Assembly: GCA_024687845.1 (NCBI GenBank)
Contig: JAILEL010000075.1
Span: forward strand, 1 to 26,926
Reading direction: 5' to 3'
DNA: 26,926 nucleotides
DNA from: Eubacterium sp.
Lineage (GTDB): Bacteria; Bacillota_A; Clostridia; Lachnospirales; Lachnospiraceae
The translations under genes were made by a program, and so were the position numbers. This document shows, in pieces, positions 17,601 through 24,771 of this stretch. Every line of letters begins with the position of its first letter. The first letter of the stretch is position 1. Under the pieces are notes generated by a model. The model was not told the DNA's origin. It saw nothing but the letters and a program-made list of their open reading frames with translations, and did no database searches.

Positions 17601-18312
17601 AGATAAGTACGATGTACCAGTTACTCAGAAGGATGAACCTTCTAAGAATGAGCCTGGAAAAACAAATCCTGCAAAGAATACTTCTAAGGGTAAGAATAAC
17701 GGTGATAAGAAGGTTCAGAAGGGTGAGACAGCTGTAACTTCAGCTGGTACATTTACAGCATTAAATACTAAAGAAGCAATATTTAAGCCTTCAAAGGAAG
17801 CTAAATCTAAGAAGTCTGTTACAATTCCAGCAACAGTTGTAATTGACAGCAAGACAGTAAAGGTTACACAGATTGCAGCAAATGCATTCGCTAAGAATAA
17901 TAAGCTTACTAAGGTTGTTATAGGAAAGAACGTTAAGAAGATAAATGCATCTGCATTTGCTAACTGCAAGAAACTTACAAGTATTGTATTCAAAGGAACA
18001 TCAGTTGCAACAATCGGTAAGAATGCATTTGCAGGTGATGTAAAGCTTAAGGGGATAGACCTTTCAAAACAGAAGAACCTTTCAGCAATCGGAGCAGGCG
18101 CATTTAAGAATTGTAAGGCTGCTAAAACAATTAAACTCTATGCAAATAAGAATCTTAAGATTAACTCTTCTACATTTACTGGCGTACCAAATGCCAAAAC
18201 AACTAAGGTTATTATTTATGCAAAGAGTAAGAAACAGTATAACAAGGTAGTTACTTTAGTTAAGAAGAACAAACTTAAAAAAGTTACTTTCTCCTTCAAG
18301 AAAGTTAAATAA
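14662..18312 (+). CDS. Secreted GH16 beta-1,3(1,4)-glucanase with nested and tandem CBM-like modules and LRR C-terminus
   Basis: 1216 residues from the ATG at 14662, chosen because AAAGGAG precedes it and a signal peptide (1 to about 29, ending LSVSAA) starts there. The GH16 fold begins at 48 (KLVWNDEFDGT...), is interrupted at about 113-262 and resumes at 264 (SAYDYTSGRVNTQNKHDFTYGYFEAR). The catalytic motif EMDIME has Glu320, Asp322 and Glu325, the ExDxxE form of laminarinases rather than the ExDxE of lichenases. The insert resembles a CBM4/9-like jelly roll. Three similar modules follow at about 480-640, 650-800 and 801-965. A Lys/Pro/Asn-rich linker leads to BspA-type leucine-rich repeats (about 1040-1175) and a very basic end. 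There is no LPXTG motif, so surface attachment may use the repeats or basic tail. It should cut beta-1,3 or mixed-linkage glucan outside the cell. Confidence 0.93.
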   Translation: MKKNKWYKPLALAMSVGMSMSYMPLSVSAAEPAPDKNSAPSYVKDSTDYKLVWNDEFDGTAINTNDWNIEAHEPKWVNEELQRYVGVGDMQDNIKVEDGVLKLIPKATKKEEQGSSNPDVLNNKSFDDTWSGPGATVANGKATIVIDDVKTNPWDVQFQKPGMTLTEGHQYKLSFKAKSTVARSIAVNFANTEDYSTPLASQEFAIGTEESEYTLEFEMGKCNAEKAAIQMNLGNLGEGKSAPSTLELSSISLLDLSEDVDIKSAYDYTSGRVNTQNKHDFTYGYFEARARVPQGQGYLPAFWLMSSDEDVYGQWPRCGEMDIMEVMGQSTNHSHHNIHYGYNDKEGHSHYECETFTAEDQKDFSEDYHVFGLDWEPGLITWYVDGKVAGSTNDWFAGKDETSQLTYPAPFDQNFYVILNLAVGGEWVGYPNQEVVDDMANQSYDIDYVRVYQKDAATYAKMEEEVQAPSHEVVYKTADKDGNYITNGNFATDLKPMNSEGDNFELHLEKDCKDGTTYSISDGVLKISQDNIGEQNHSVQLKQAGLPMIKGWEYEITFDAWADEDRSIIVDVEGPDRGWTRYYEDTKFNITTERKTYSATFTMDKKNDANGSLEFNLGNQGSTAPVYISNIKLVHKSGEEVIEKFEKTITAEGNHIYNGSFEQGSDRLKYWQVEKGTKEAEVKVTNPMTGKGRKRELGVKVVVPEGATKLDPVIVSQNDIAPLAKGVYSFSFDSYSSDGVTDGMSVFVGGKKYKPALTKERKSYEYKVGFDKDLTDEESGVSFKFFKPGTYYLDNVVLVENTLIQNGSFTSGLAGYEYGYYQEAAATFGVDSQKEGNETAFDADIKDTGTADWNIQLKQRGITLKKDSYYRLTFNAKSTVDRQISVVMQRDGSKDDKWDVYSGDNVINLTNTWTEKPFELKFQMTADTDTDALLSVSLGKFDERITDVHHVYLDNFYLEETDKDGNVISSVELSPEDNTEDKYDVPVTQKDEPSKNEPGKTNPAKNTSKGKNNGDKKVQKGETAVTSAGTFTALNTKEAIFKPSKEAKSKKSVTIPATVVIDSKTVKVTQIAANAFAKNNKLTKVVIGKNVKKINASAFANCKKLTSIVFKGTSVATIGKNAFAGDVKLKGIDLSKQKNLSAIGAGAFKNCKAAKTIKLYANKNLKINSSTFTGVPNAKTTKVIIYAKSKKQYNKVVTLVKKNKLKKVTFSFKKVK

Positions 18313-18332
18313 ATTTTTTACCTTTCTCAAGT

Positions 18333-18363
18333 CCCCGGCTATCCAGATTATCTGGAGCCGGGG
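18333..18363 (+). terminator. Terminator after the GH16 gene
   Basis: CCCCGGCT (18333-18340) pairs with AGCCGGGG (18356-18363), and inside it CCAGA (18343-18347) pairs with TCTGG (18351-18355) around TTA. It is strong and GC-rich in an AT-rich setting; the tail is AT-rich with only short T runs. Confidence 0.85.
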
Positions 18364-18409
18364 ATATTCCTTATAAATTATTATTTTCCGTTTTTTCTTT
18401 TATGTGGTG

Positions 18410-18438
18410 TTTACAATACCACTTTTATTTATTATAAT
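18410..18438 (+). promoter_or_regulatory. Candidate sigma-A promoter for the purMND-clpC genes
   Basis: TTTACA (18410-18415), a 17-base spacer and TATAAT (18433-18438). The -35 lies inside a small inverted repeat, GTGGTG (18404-18409) with TACCAC (18417-18422), which could be an operator. No Bacillus-type PurR box was recognised. Confidence 0.6.
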
Positions 18439-18464
18439 CTTAAATTGGTTCAGAGATGTTATCA

Positions 18465-18504
18465 TATTTCAAAGGCTGTCAGGAAATAGACATCCTTTGA
18501 AATA
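18465..18504 (+). promoter_or_regulatory. Leader hairpin before purM
   Basis: TATTTCAAAGG (18465-18475) pairs perfectly with CCTTTGAAATA (18494-18504). After one mismatch, TGTC (18477-18480) pairs with GACA (18489-18492), leaving the loop AGGAAATA. It ends 8 bases before the AAGGAGG site at 18513-18519 and has no U-run, so it could affect translation or mRNA stability. It does not resemble the purine riboswitch. Confidence 0.5.
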
Positions 18505-18526
18505 ACAAATCCAAGGAGGAAAAGAG

Positions 18527-19552
18527 ATGGATTACAAAAAATCAGGTGTTGACATTGAGGCTGGTTACAAGTCAGTTGAACTTATGAAGGAGCATGTTAA
18601 GAAAACTATGCGTCCGGAAGTTCTGGGAGGGCTTGGAGGTTTTGCTGGTGCATTTGATCTCAGTAAAATCAAAGATATGGAAGAACCAGTTCTGCTTTCA
18701 GGAACAGATGGATGTGGAACTAAGGTTAAGCTGGCTTTTGTTTTGGACAAACATGATACTATTGGAATTGATGCAGTTGCTATGTGTGTAAATGACATTG
18801 CGTGTTCAGGTGGCGAACCTCTCTTTTTCCTTGATTATATAGCCTGCGGCAAGAACTATCCTGAGAAGATTGCAGAGATAGTAAAGGGTGTTGCAGAAGG
18901 ATGTATTCAGTCTGAAGCTGCTCTGGTTGGTGGTGAAACCGCTGAGCATCCTGGACTTATGCCAGAAGATGAATACGATCTTGCAGGATTTGCAGTAGGT
19001 GTTGTTGATAAGAAAGACCTTATAACAGGTGAGAATATAAAGGCTGGTGATGCGCTTATCGGTATAGCTTCATCAGGAGTTCATAGCAATGGATTCTCGC
19101 TTGTAAGAAAAGTATTTGATATGAGTAAGGAGTCACTTGATACTTACTATGATGAACTTGGCAAAACTCTTGGTGAGGCACTTATAGAGCCAACAAGAAT
19201 ATATGTCAAGGGACTTAAAGCTGTTAAAAAAGCAGGTGTAACCATTAAGGGCTGCAGCCATATTACAGGTGGTGGATTCTTCGAGAATATTCCTCGTATG
19301 CTTCCTGAAGGAATAACAGCAAAGGTTAAAAAGGATTCTTATGAAATACCTGCTATCTTTAAACTTCTTGCTGAAAAAGGTGATATTGATGAACATATGA
19401 TGTATAACACCTATAATATGGGTATTGGAATGGTGCTTGCTGTAGATAAGGCAGATGCTGACAAGGTTATTGAGGCATTGGCAAGTACAGGTGACAAGGC
19501 GTGTGTTATCGGAGAAACTGTAGAAGGCAGCGAAGGCGTGATTCTAATATAA
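18527..19552 (+). CDS. purM: Phosphoribosylformylglycinamidine cyclo-ligase (AIR synthetase)
   Basis: 341 residues, normal PurM length. It catalyses the ATP-dependent closure of FGAM to AIR, step 5 of purine synthesis, in the cytosol. Family motifs: GVDIEAG (7-13), SGTDGCGTK (58-66), [17 protein letters not shown] (88-104), GGETAEHPG, and the C-terminal-domain signature [23 protein letters not shown] lies 7 bases before the ATG. It is the first gene after a candidate promoter and leader hairpin, followed by purN and purD at short distances. Confidence 0.98.
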   Translation: MDYKKSGVDIEAGYKSVELMKEHVKKTMRPEVLGGLGGFAGAFDLSKIKDMEEPVLLSGTDGCGTKVKLAFVLDKHDTIGIDAVAMCVNDIACSGGEPLFFLDYIACGKNYPEKIAEIVKGVAEGCIQSEAALVGGETAEHPGLMPEDEYDLAGFAVGVVDKKDLITGENIKAGDALIGIASSGVHSNGFSLVRKVFDMSKESLDTYYDELGKTLGEALIEPTRIYVKGLKAVKKAGVTIKGCSHITGGGFFENIPRMLPEGITAKVKKDSYEIPAIFKLLAEKGDIDEHMMYNTYNMGIGMVLAVDKADADKVIEALASTGDKACVIGETVEGSEGVILI

Positions 19553-19606
19553 TAGTGATGTTTTATGTTGCAAATCAGTTGAAATCAAAATAATGAGGAT
19601 AAAAAT

Positions 19607-20212
19607 ATGTTCAAAGTTTTAGTTCTTGTTTCAGGTGGTGGAACAAATCTCCAGGCCATAATTGACAGAGTAAATGACGGAACAATAAAAGATACAGAAA
19701 TAGTTGGTGTTATAAGTAATAATTACGGTGTATATGCTCTTGAAAGAGCCAAGAATGCCGGAATCAAGGGCGAAGTTGTATCACCGAAGGATTTTCCGGA
19801 TAGAGCATCCTTTAATAAAGCATTTCTGGAAAAATTAGATGAATATGCTCCGGATCTTATAGTACTTGCTGGTTTCCTGGTTGTGATTCCTGAAATCGTT
19901 ATAAAGAAATATGAAGGCAAGATCATAAATATTCATCCTTCACTTATTCCTTCCTTCTGTGGAACAGGATATTATGGACTTAGAGTGCATAAGGCAGCCC
20001 TTGAAAGAGGAGTTAAGGTGTCAGGTGCAACAGTGCATTTTGTAGATGCAGGAACAGATACAGGTCCTATAATACTTCAGAAAGCAGTTTACGTTCAGGA
20101 TGGAGATACACCAGAGATTCTTCAAAAGAGAATAATGGAAGAGGCAGAATGGAAGATACTTCCGGAAGCGATATCTCTTATCTCCTCCGGACAGGTTGTA
20201 TATAAAAAATAA
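19607..20212 (+). CDS. purN: Phosphoribosylglycinamide formyltransferase
   Basis: 201 residues, typical for PurN. It transfers a formyl group from 10-formyl-tetrahydrofolate to GAR. The N-terminal nucleotide-binding loop VSGGGTNLQAI (8-18) and the catalytic triad are visible: Asn108 and His110 in INIHPSLIPSF, and Asp151 in GTDTGPI. The HPSLIPSFCGTGYYGLRVH stretch differs slightly from the E. coli form but matches Firmicutes homologues as I recall them. The gene lies 54 bases after purM with a GAGGA ribosome site, and 30 bases before purD. Confidence 0.97.
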   Translation: MFKVLVLVSGGGTNLQAIIDRVNDGTIKDTEIVGVISNNYGVYALERAKNAGIKGEVVSPKDFPDRASFNKAFLEKLDEYAPDLIVLAGFLVVIPEIVIKKYEGKIINIHPSLIPSFCGTGYYGLRVHKAALERGVKVSGATVHFVDAGTDTGPIILQKAVYVQDGDTPEILQKRIMEEAEWKILPEAISLISSGQVVYKK

Positions 20213-20242
20213 TGATTTATTCGATTCAGAGAGGTAAATAAA

Positions 20243-21529
20243 ATGAAAGTACTTATTGTAGGTGGTGGAGGACGTGAGCATGCAATAGCATGGGCTGTAG
20301 CAAAAAGTCCAAAGTGTGATAAGCTTTATGCTGCTCCAGGAAATGCAGGAATTGCTGAGCTGGCTGAATGTGTTGACATATCTGTAATGGATGCACCTTC
20401 ACTTGTGAGCTTTGCAAAGGAAAAAGAGATTGATTTTGTTATAGTTGCTCCTGATGATCCGCTTGCAGCTGGTGTGGCTGATGCGTTTCTTGACGCTGGT
20501 ATCAGAACCTTCGGACCAAGAAAAAATGCAGCAATAATTGAAGCTTCAAAAGCTTTTTCAAAGGACCTTATGAAGAAATATAATATTCCTTCAGCTGCTT
20601 ATGAAACCTTCGAAGATGCTGATAAGGCTATAGCATATCTTGAGACTCTTGAAGCTCCTTACGTACTTAAGGCCGACGGTCTGGCTCTTGGAAAAGGAGT
20701 GCTGATCTGTCAGACACTTGAGGAAGCAAAGGACGGAATCAAAGAGATCATGGTTGATAAGAAGTTCGGTGATGCCGGAAATAAGGTTGTTATCGAAGAG
20801 TTCATGACAGGCCGTGAGGTTTCTGTTCTCTGTTTCTCGGATGGAAAGACCATACTTCCGATGACATCTGCTCAGGATCATAAGAGAGCTGGTGATGGAG
20901 ATACAGGACTTAACACAGGCGGTATGGGTACATTTTCACCAAGCCCATTCTACACAGAAGAGATAGCTAAGTTCTGTGAGGAAAATGTATATCAGAGAAC
21001 TATTGATGCTATGGCTTCAGAGGGAAGACCTTTTAAGGGGGTTCTGTTCTGTGGACTCATGCTTACTCCTAAGGGACCCAAGGTTCTTGAGTTTAATGCG
21101 AGATTTGGTGATCCTGAAGCTCAGGTTGTTATCCCAAGACTTAAGAATGATATGCTTGAAGTAATGGAAGCGTGTGCTGATGGTACTCTTGACAAGATAG
21201 ATCTTCAGTTTGAGGATAATGCGGCTGTTTGTGTAATGCTTGCATCAGATGGTTACCCAGTATCTTATAAGAAGGGTTATGAGATAAGAGGACTTGAAAA
21301 CTTCAAGGATAAGGAAGGCTATTATGTATTCCATTCTGGAACCAAGTTCGCTGAAGCTTCTGATGGAAGCAGGAAGGTGGTTACAAACGGAGGACGTGTT
21401 ATAGGCGTAACCGCACTTGGAAATACTCTTGTTGAAGCAAGAGCAAATGCATACAAGGCGACAGAATTAATTGATTTTGATAATAAATATATGAGACATG
21501 ATATCGGTAAGGCAATTGACGAGAGTTAA
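20243..21529 (+). CDS. purD: Phosphoribosylamine--glycine ligase (GAR synthetase)
   Basis: 428 residues, normal PurD length. It joins phosphoribosylamine and glycine using ATP. The N-domain has GGGGREHAI (7-15) and PGNAGIA (32-38). The ATP-grasp domain follows with KADGLALGKGV (143-153) and EFNARFGDPEAQ (near 287-298). AGAGAGGTAA forms the ribosome site. purH, which often lies between purN and purD in Firmicutes, is missing, so the last two steps of the pathway must be encoded elsewhere. clpC starts only 19 bases after the stop. Confidence 0.98.
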   Translation: MKVLIVGGGGREHAIAWAVAKSPKCDKLYAAPGNAGIAELAECVDISVMDAPSLVSFAKEKEIDFVIVAPDDPLAAGVADAFLDAGIRTFGPRKNAAIIEASKAFSKDLMKKYNIPSAAYETFEDADKAIAYLETLEAPYVLKADGLALGKGVLICQTLEEAKDGIKEIMVDKKFGDAGNKVVIEEFMTGREVSVLCFSDGKTILPMTSAQDHKRAGDGDTGLNTGGMGTFSPSPFYTEEIAKFCEENVYQRTIDAMASEGRPFKGVLFCGLMLTPKGPKVLEFNARFGDPEAQVVIPRLKNDMLEVMEACADGTLDKIDLQFEDNAAVCVMLASDGYPVSYKKGYEIRGLENFKDKEGYYVFHSGTKFAEASDGSRKVVTNGGRVIGVTALGNTLVEARANAYKATELIDFDNKYMRHDIGKAIDES

Positions 21530-21534
21530 GTTTT

Positions 21535-21551
21535 AGGTGGAGAAAAGCTTG
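21535..21551 (+). promoter_or_regulatory. clpC ribosome binding site favouring a TTG start
   Basis: AGGTGGAG (21535-21542) lies 6 bases before TTG at 21549. A GTG at 21537 is inside this site and has no ribosome site of its own, so TTG is the better start. Confidence 0.65.
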
Positions 21552-24041
21552 GAAGAATTAAAATACTCAGTTACATTTGAAATGGTCATAAATGAAGCCT
21601 CAAATCTTGCAAAAAGACTTGGTGGAGGTTATATCGACAGCAGACATATTTTTATAGCACTATTTACGGTTCATGTGGGAACTGCTTATAGTATCATGCT
21701 GAAAAATGGTCTTCGCTCGGAAGATATGAAGTATCTTCTTGGAATTATCGGTAAACAGACTTCTGTTGAGGAAGCAAGGCGTGATGGCGGGAAAGTGACC
21801 TTCACAGATAAAACTGAAAAGCTTCTTGAGGATGCAAAAAGAGAAGCGGCTGCTTTAAAATCAGATTCTGTGGGAACTGCCCATGTACTAATAATGCTTA
21901 TGCGCGACATGAATGTTGACATTAAAAGTACATTGGAAAGGAAAAAAATCTCACCAGCGAATCTTATAGTAGAGTCACTTATGGCTTGCGGTCTGGGTAA
22001 AAATGAAGCGGTAAAATATAGTGAGCGCTTCCTTCCTGAAAAGTCAAAGAATAATAATATATTTGGCAAAAAAAAGAAGAGCTGTCTTGAAACCTATTGC
22101 AGAGACCTTACCAAAGAAGCGGCAGAACTTAAGCTGGATCCGGTAGTTGGAAGAACCTCTGAGATACTGAGAGTGATTCAGATTCTTGGGCGAAGAACTA
22201 AGAACAACGCCTGTCTTGTAGGTGAACCGGGAGTTGGAAAAACAGCTATTGTAGAAGGACTAGCCCAGCTTATTCAGAAAAAATGTGTTCCGGACAGCCT
22301 GCTTAATCTCAAAATTATGAGTCTTGATCTTTCTGGTATGATAGCAGGAACCAGATACAGAGGTGATTTTGAGGAAAGACTAAAGAATACTATAGATGAG
22401 CTTAAGGCTGATCCGAATATTATTCTTTTTATAGATGAGCTTCATTCCCTTATTGGAGCTGGTGGTGCAGAGGGTACACATGACGCTGCAAATATATTTA
22501 AGCCTGCACTTTCAAGAGGAGAGCTGCATGTAATCGGCGCAACTACTCAGGATGAGTACAGAAAGTATATTGAGAAGGATGCAGCACTTGAGAGAAGATT
22601 TCAGCCGGTTAAGGTCGAGGAGCCAACCAGAGATGAGACTATAGAAATGCTTGAAGGCTTGTCTCAGAGTTATCAGGATTTCCATGGTGTTACCATAACG
22701 AAGGAAGCAATCGTAAGTGCTGTTGATATGTCTATAAGATATATCAATGACAGATTTCTACCAGATAAAGCTATCGATCTTTTAGATGAGGCTTGTTCCA
22801 AGGTTAAGCTTGGAAATATACCTGAGGATTTTTACTACGATTTTTCTGAGTCTTCAGAATGGTTTCTCAGACGTCTTATGGAGGAAGCACTTCATGATGG
22901 CAAGATAGAGAAGGCTGCAGAACTTAGATCAATGATCAATCAGAAAAAAAGTGAAAGAGTAAGAGCGAGCTCTGCTAGTGAGAAAGGCACTCTCACTATT
23001 CATTCTGATGATATAGCTGATGTGGTTGCTACATGGACGGGAATTCCGGTTGCAAGGATTACTCAGTCGGAGCAGTCGAAGCTGATAGGACTTGAAGACA
23101 CACTGCATAAGAGAATCGTAGGACAGGAGGAGGCAGTCCGTGCTATAGCCAGTGCTATAAGAAGAAGCAGAGCTGGACTCAGAAGTCCTGATAAGCCGAT
23201 TGGTTCATTTCTATTCCTTGGACCTACGGGAGTTGGAAAGACAGAGCTGTCAAAGGCTCTTGCAGAAGTCCTTTTCGGGGATGAAAAAAATCTTATCAGA
23301 GTGGATATGTCTGAATACATGGAGAAACACAATGTTTCTAAGATGATTGGTTCTCCACCGGGATATGTTGGATATGATGAAGGTGGTCAGCTCTCAGAAC
23401 AGGTTAGAAGAAATCCTTATAGCGTAGTGCTTTTTGATGAGGTTGAGAAGGCTCATCCGGATGTATTTAATGTTCTGCTTCAGGTGCTTGATGATGGAAT
23501 GATTACAGATGCACAGGGCAGGAAGGTCAACTTTAAAAATACAATTATCATAATGACCTCGAACCTTGGAGCTAACAGAATAATAGATCCTAAAACACTT
23601 GGATTTGTGGCTGACGAGTCAGAGCAGAAGAGCTACGAGGAAATGAAGTCAAATGTTATGGAAGAGGTTAAGAACCTTTTTAAGCCGGAATTCCTGAACA
23701 GACTTGATGACATAATAGTATTTAAAGCATTAGGAGAAGGTGAAGTTCTTCAGATAGCTGATATTCTGGTTAAGGAACTCAGAAACAGAGTACTTGAGAA
23801 TATGAATGTTAATCTCTCCTATGGTTCTAGACTCACCAAGCTTATCTTCGATAAAGGCTATGATAAGAAATACGGAGCACGTCCTCTTAGAAGAGCTCTC
23901 CAGGAATACGTTGAAGATCCGATGGCTGAAGCGATTCTGAAGGGTGAGATAAAAGAGGGTGATAATGTAAGTGTTTCTGTCGTAGACGATAAGGTGAGAT
24001 TCAAAGTTCGAATAAAAAACAGCCTTGAGAAAAACGATTAG
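21549..24041 (+). CDS. clpC: AAA+ unfoldase ClpC, partner of ClpP
   Basis: 830 residues from TTG 21549 (834 from an alternative GTG at 21537). Two Clp-N repeats (about 10-145) are followed by AAA+ domain 1 with Walker A GEPGVGKTA (225-233) and Walker B ILFIDE (292-297), a middle region with a UVR-like helix (about 440-465, EEALHDGKIEKAAELRSMI), and AAA+ domain 2 with Walker A GPTGVGKT (558-565) and Walker B VVLFDE (626-631). The LGF tripeptide (684-686) is the loop that docks on ClpP, so it should feed the protease rather than act as a ClpB-type disaggregase. It directly follows purD. The usual upstream partners ctsR, mcsA and mcsB are not here, and no CtsR heptad repeat was noticed upstream. 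Confidence 0.95.
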   Translation: MEELKYSVTFEMVINEASNLAKRLGGGYIDSRHIFIALFTVHVGTAYSIMLKNGLRSEDMKYLLGIIGKQTSVEEARRDGGKVTFTDKTEKLLEDAKREAAALKSDSVGTAHVLIMLMRDMNVDIKSTLERKKISPANLIVESLMACGLGKNEAVKYSERFLPEKSKNNNIFGKKKKSCLETYCRDLTKEAAELKLDPVVGRTSEILRVIQILGRRTKNNACLVGEPGVGKTAIVEGLAQLIQKKCVPDSLLNLKIMSLDLSGMIAGTRYRGDFEERLKNTIDELKADPNIILFIDELHSLIGAGGAEGTHDAANIFKPALSRGELHVIGATTQDEYRKYIEKDAALERRFQPVKVEEPTRDETIEMLEGLSQSYQDFHGVTITKEAIVSAVDMSIRYINDRFLPDKAIDLLDEACSKVKLGNIPEDFYYDFSESSEWFLRRLMEEALHDGKIEKAAELRSMINQKKSERVRASSASEKGTLTIHSDDIADVVATWTGIPVARITQSEQSKLIGLEDTLHKRIVGQEEAVRAIASAIRRSRAGLRSPDKPIGSFLFLGPTGVGKTELSKALAEVLFGDEKNLIRVDMSEYMEKHNVSKMIGSPPGYVGYDEGGQLSEQVRRNPYSVVLFDEVEKAHPDVFNVLLQVLDDGMITDAQGRKVNFKNTIIIMTSNLGANRIIDPKTLGFVADESEQKSYEEMKSNVMEEVKNLFKPEFLNRLDDIIVFKALGEGEVLQIADILVKELRNRVLENMNVNLSYGSRLTKLIFDKGYDKKYGARPLRRALQEYVEDPMAEAILKGEIKEGDNVSVSVVDDKVRFKVRIKNSLEKND

Positions 24042-24112
24042 AAAAAAAGATACAATTATATGGAAATATTTAGTTTTATTTGATATTATTATAGCATCTA
24101 ACGTGAGTATAT

Positions 24113-24175
24113 ACTGGTAAAAGGTATATTACATATTATGTTAGTGTAGAATTTATTATATAATGTATTACCAGT
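24113..24175 (+). other. Inverted repeat and AT-rich promoter region before the 137-residue gene
   Basis: In the 216-base gap after clpC, ACTGGTAA (24113-24120) pairs with TTACCAGT (24168-24175). Between the arms lie a small hairpin (ACAT/ATGT, 24131-24141) and the palindrome ATTATATAAT (24155-24164), which contains a TATAAT. The arms could be an operator around a promoter or a leader fold. No terminator with a U-run was seen directly after clpC. Confidence 0.4.
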
Positions 24176-24257
24176 GCTTAGGTTTTATTGATATCGAGGA
24201 ATGTTATATCAGTTCAAAGCACAAATTGCCGGTTGGTAAATACTAGGAGGTAAAAAA

Positions 24258-24671
24258 ATGGCAGTTATTGATGAACTCATTCGCGAAGAAGAAAATGGTT
24301 CAATAAGTTTTGGTAATTATGAACTGACAACCAAAACAAAAAAAGATGGATTTGAGTACAATGGAGACAGCTACAAGATAAAAACATTTAATGAGATTAC
24401 AAAGCTTGAAAAAAATGGAATGTTTGTTTATGAATCAGTTCCAGGAACTGTTGTACATGAATTTAAGGCAAACGATAAGAAAATAACCTTCAGTGTTGAA
24501 TGTGATGCAGATGCTCAGGTAACACTTGAACTTGAAGCTGAAACAGCATATAAGGTTGAAGTGGATGGGGTTTCTGTTGGAGAGATGAAAACAAATCTTG
24601 GTGGAAAACTCAGCATCAGTTTAGCACTTGCAGATAAAGATCTTGTAAATGTGGAGATTGAAAAACTGTAA
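24258..24671 (+). CDS. Small conserved Lachnospiraceae-type protein of unknown function
   Basis: 137 residues with no signal peptide or membrane segment, acidic and mostly beta-rich. The N-terminal half (VIDELIREEENGSISFGNYEL, 3-23) and the tract ITKLEKNGMFVYESVPGT (47-64) look like a conserved family. The second half alternates short strands (KITFSVECDADAQVTLELEAE). I recall relatives in Lachnospiraceae that are labelled endosialidase in databases, but nothing here resembles a sialidase active site, so I do not adopt that name. AGGAGG gives a strong ribosome site and a strong terminator follows, so it is probably expressed as a single gene between clpC and radA. Confidence 0.85.
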   Translation: MAVIDELIREEENGSISFGNYELTTKTKKDGFEYNGDSYKIKTFNEITKLEKNGMFVYESVPGTVVHEFKANDKKITFSVECDADAQVTLELEAETAYKVEVDGVSVGEMKTNLGGKLSISLALADKDLVNVEIEKL

Positions 24672-24686
24672 TTAGTTAATAACATC

Positions 24687-24721
24687 AAAGGCACCCCGGA
24701 TTGAAGTGCAGGGGTGCCTTT
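24687..24721 (+). terminator. Terminator after the 137-residue gene
   Basis: AAAGGCACCCC (24687-24697) pairs with GGGGTGCCTTT (24711-24721) around a 13-base loop, with a TTTTT run: a textbook intrinsic terminator. It separates the small gene from radA. Confidence 0.95.
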
Positions 24722-24771
24722 TTATAACAACAAAAAAACATTACGGATAATAGATAATAAGAGAGGAAAAC

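Noticed and set aside
21537..21548. GTG start for clpC at 21537
   Set aside because: The GTG is part of the AGGTGGAG ribosome site that serves TTG 21549. It is kept only as an alternative start.
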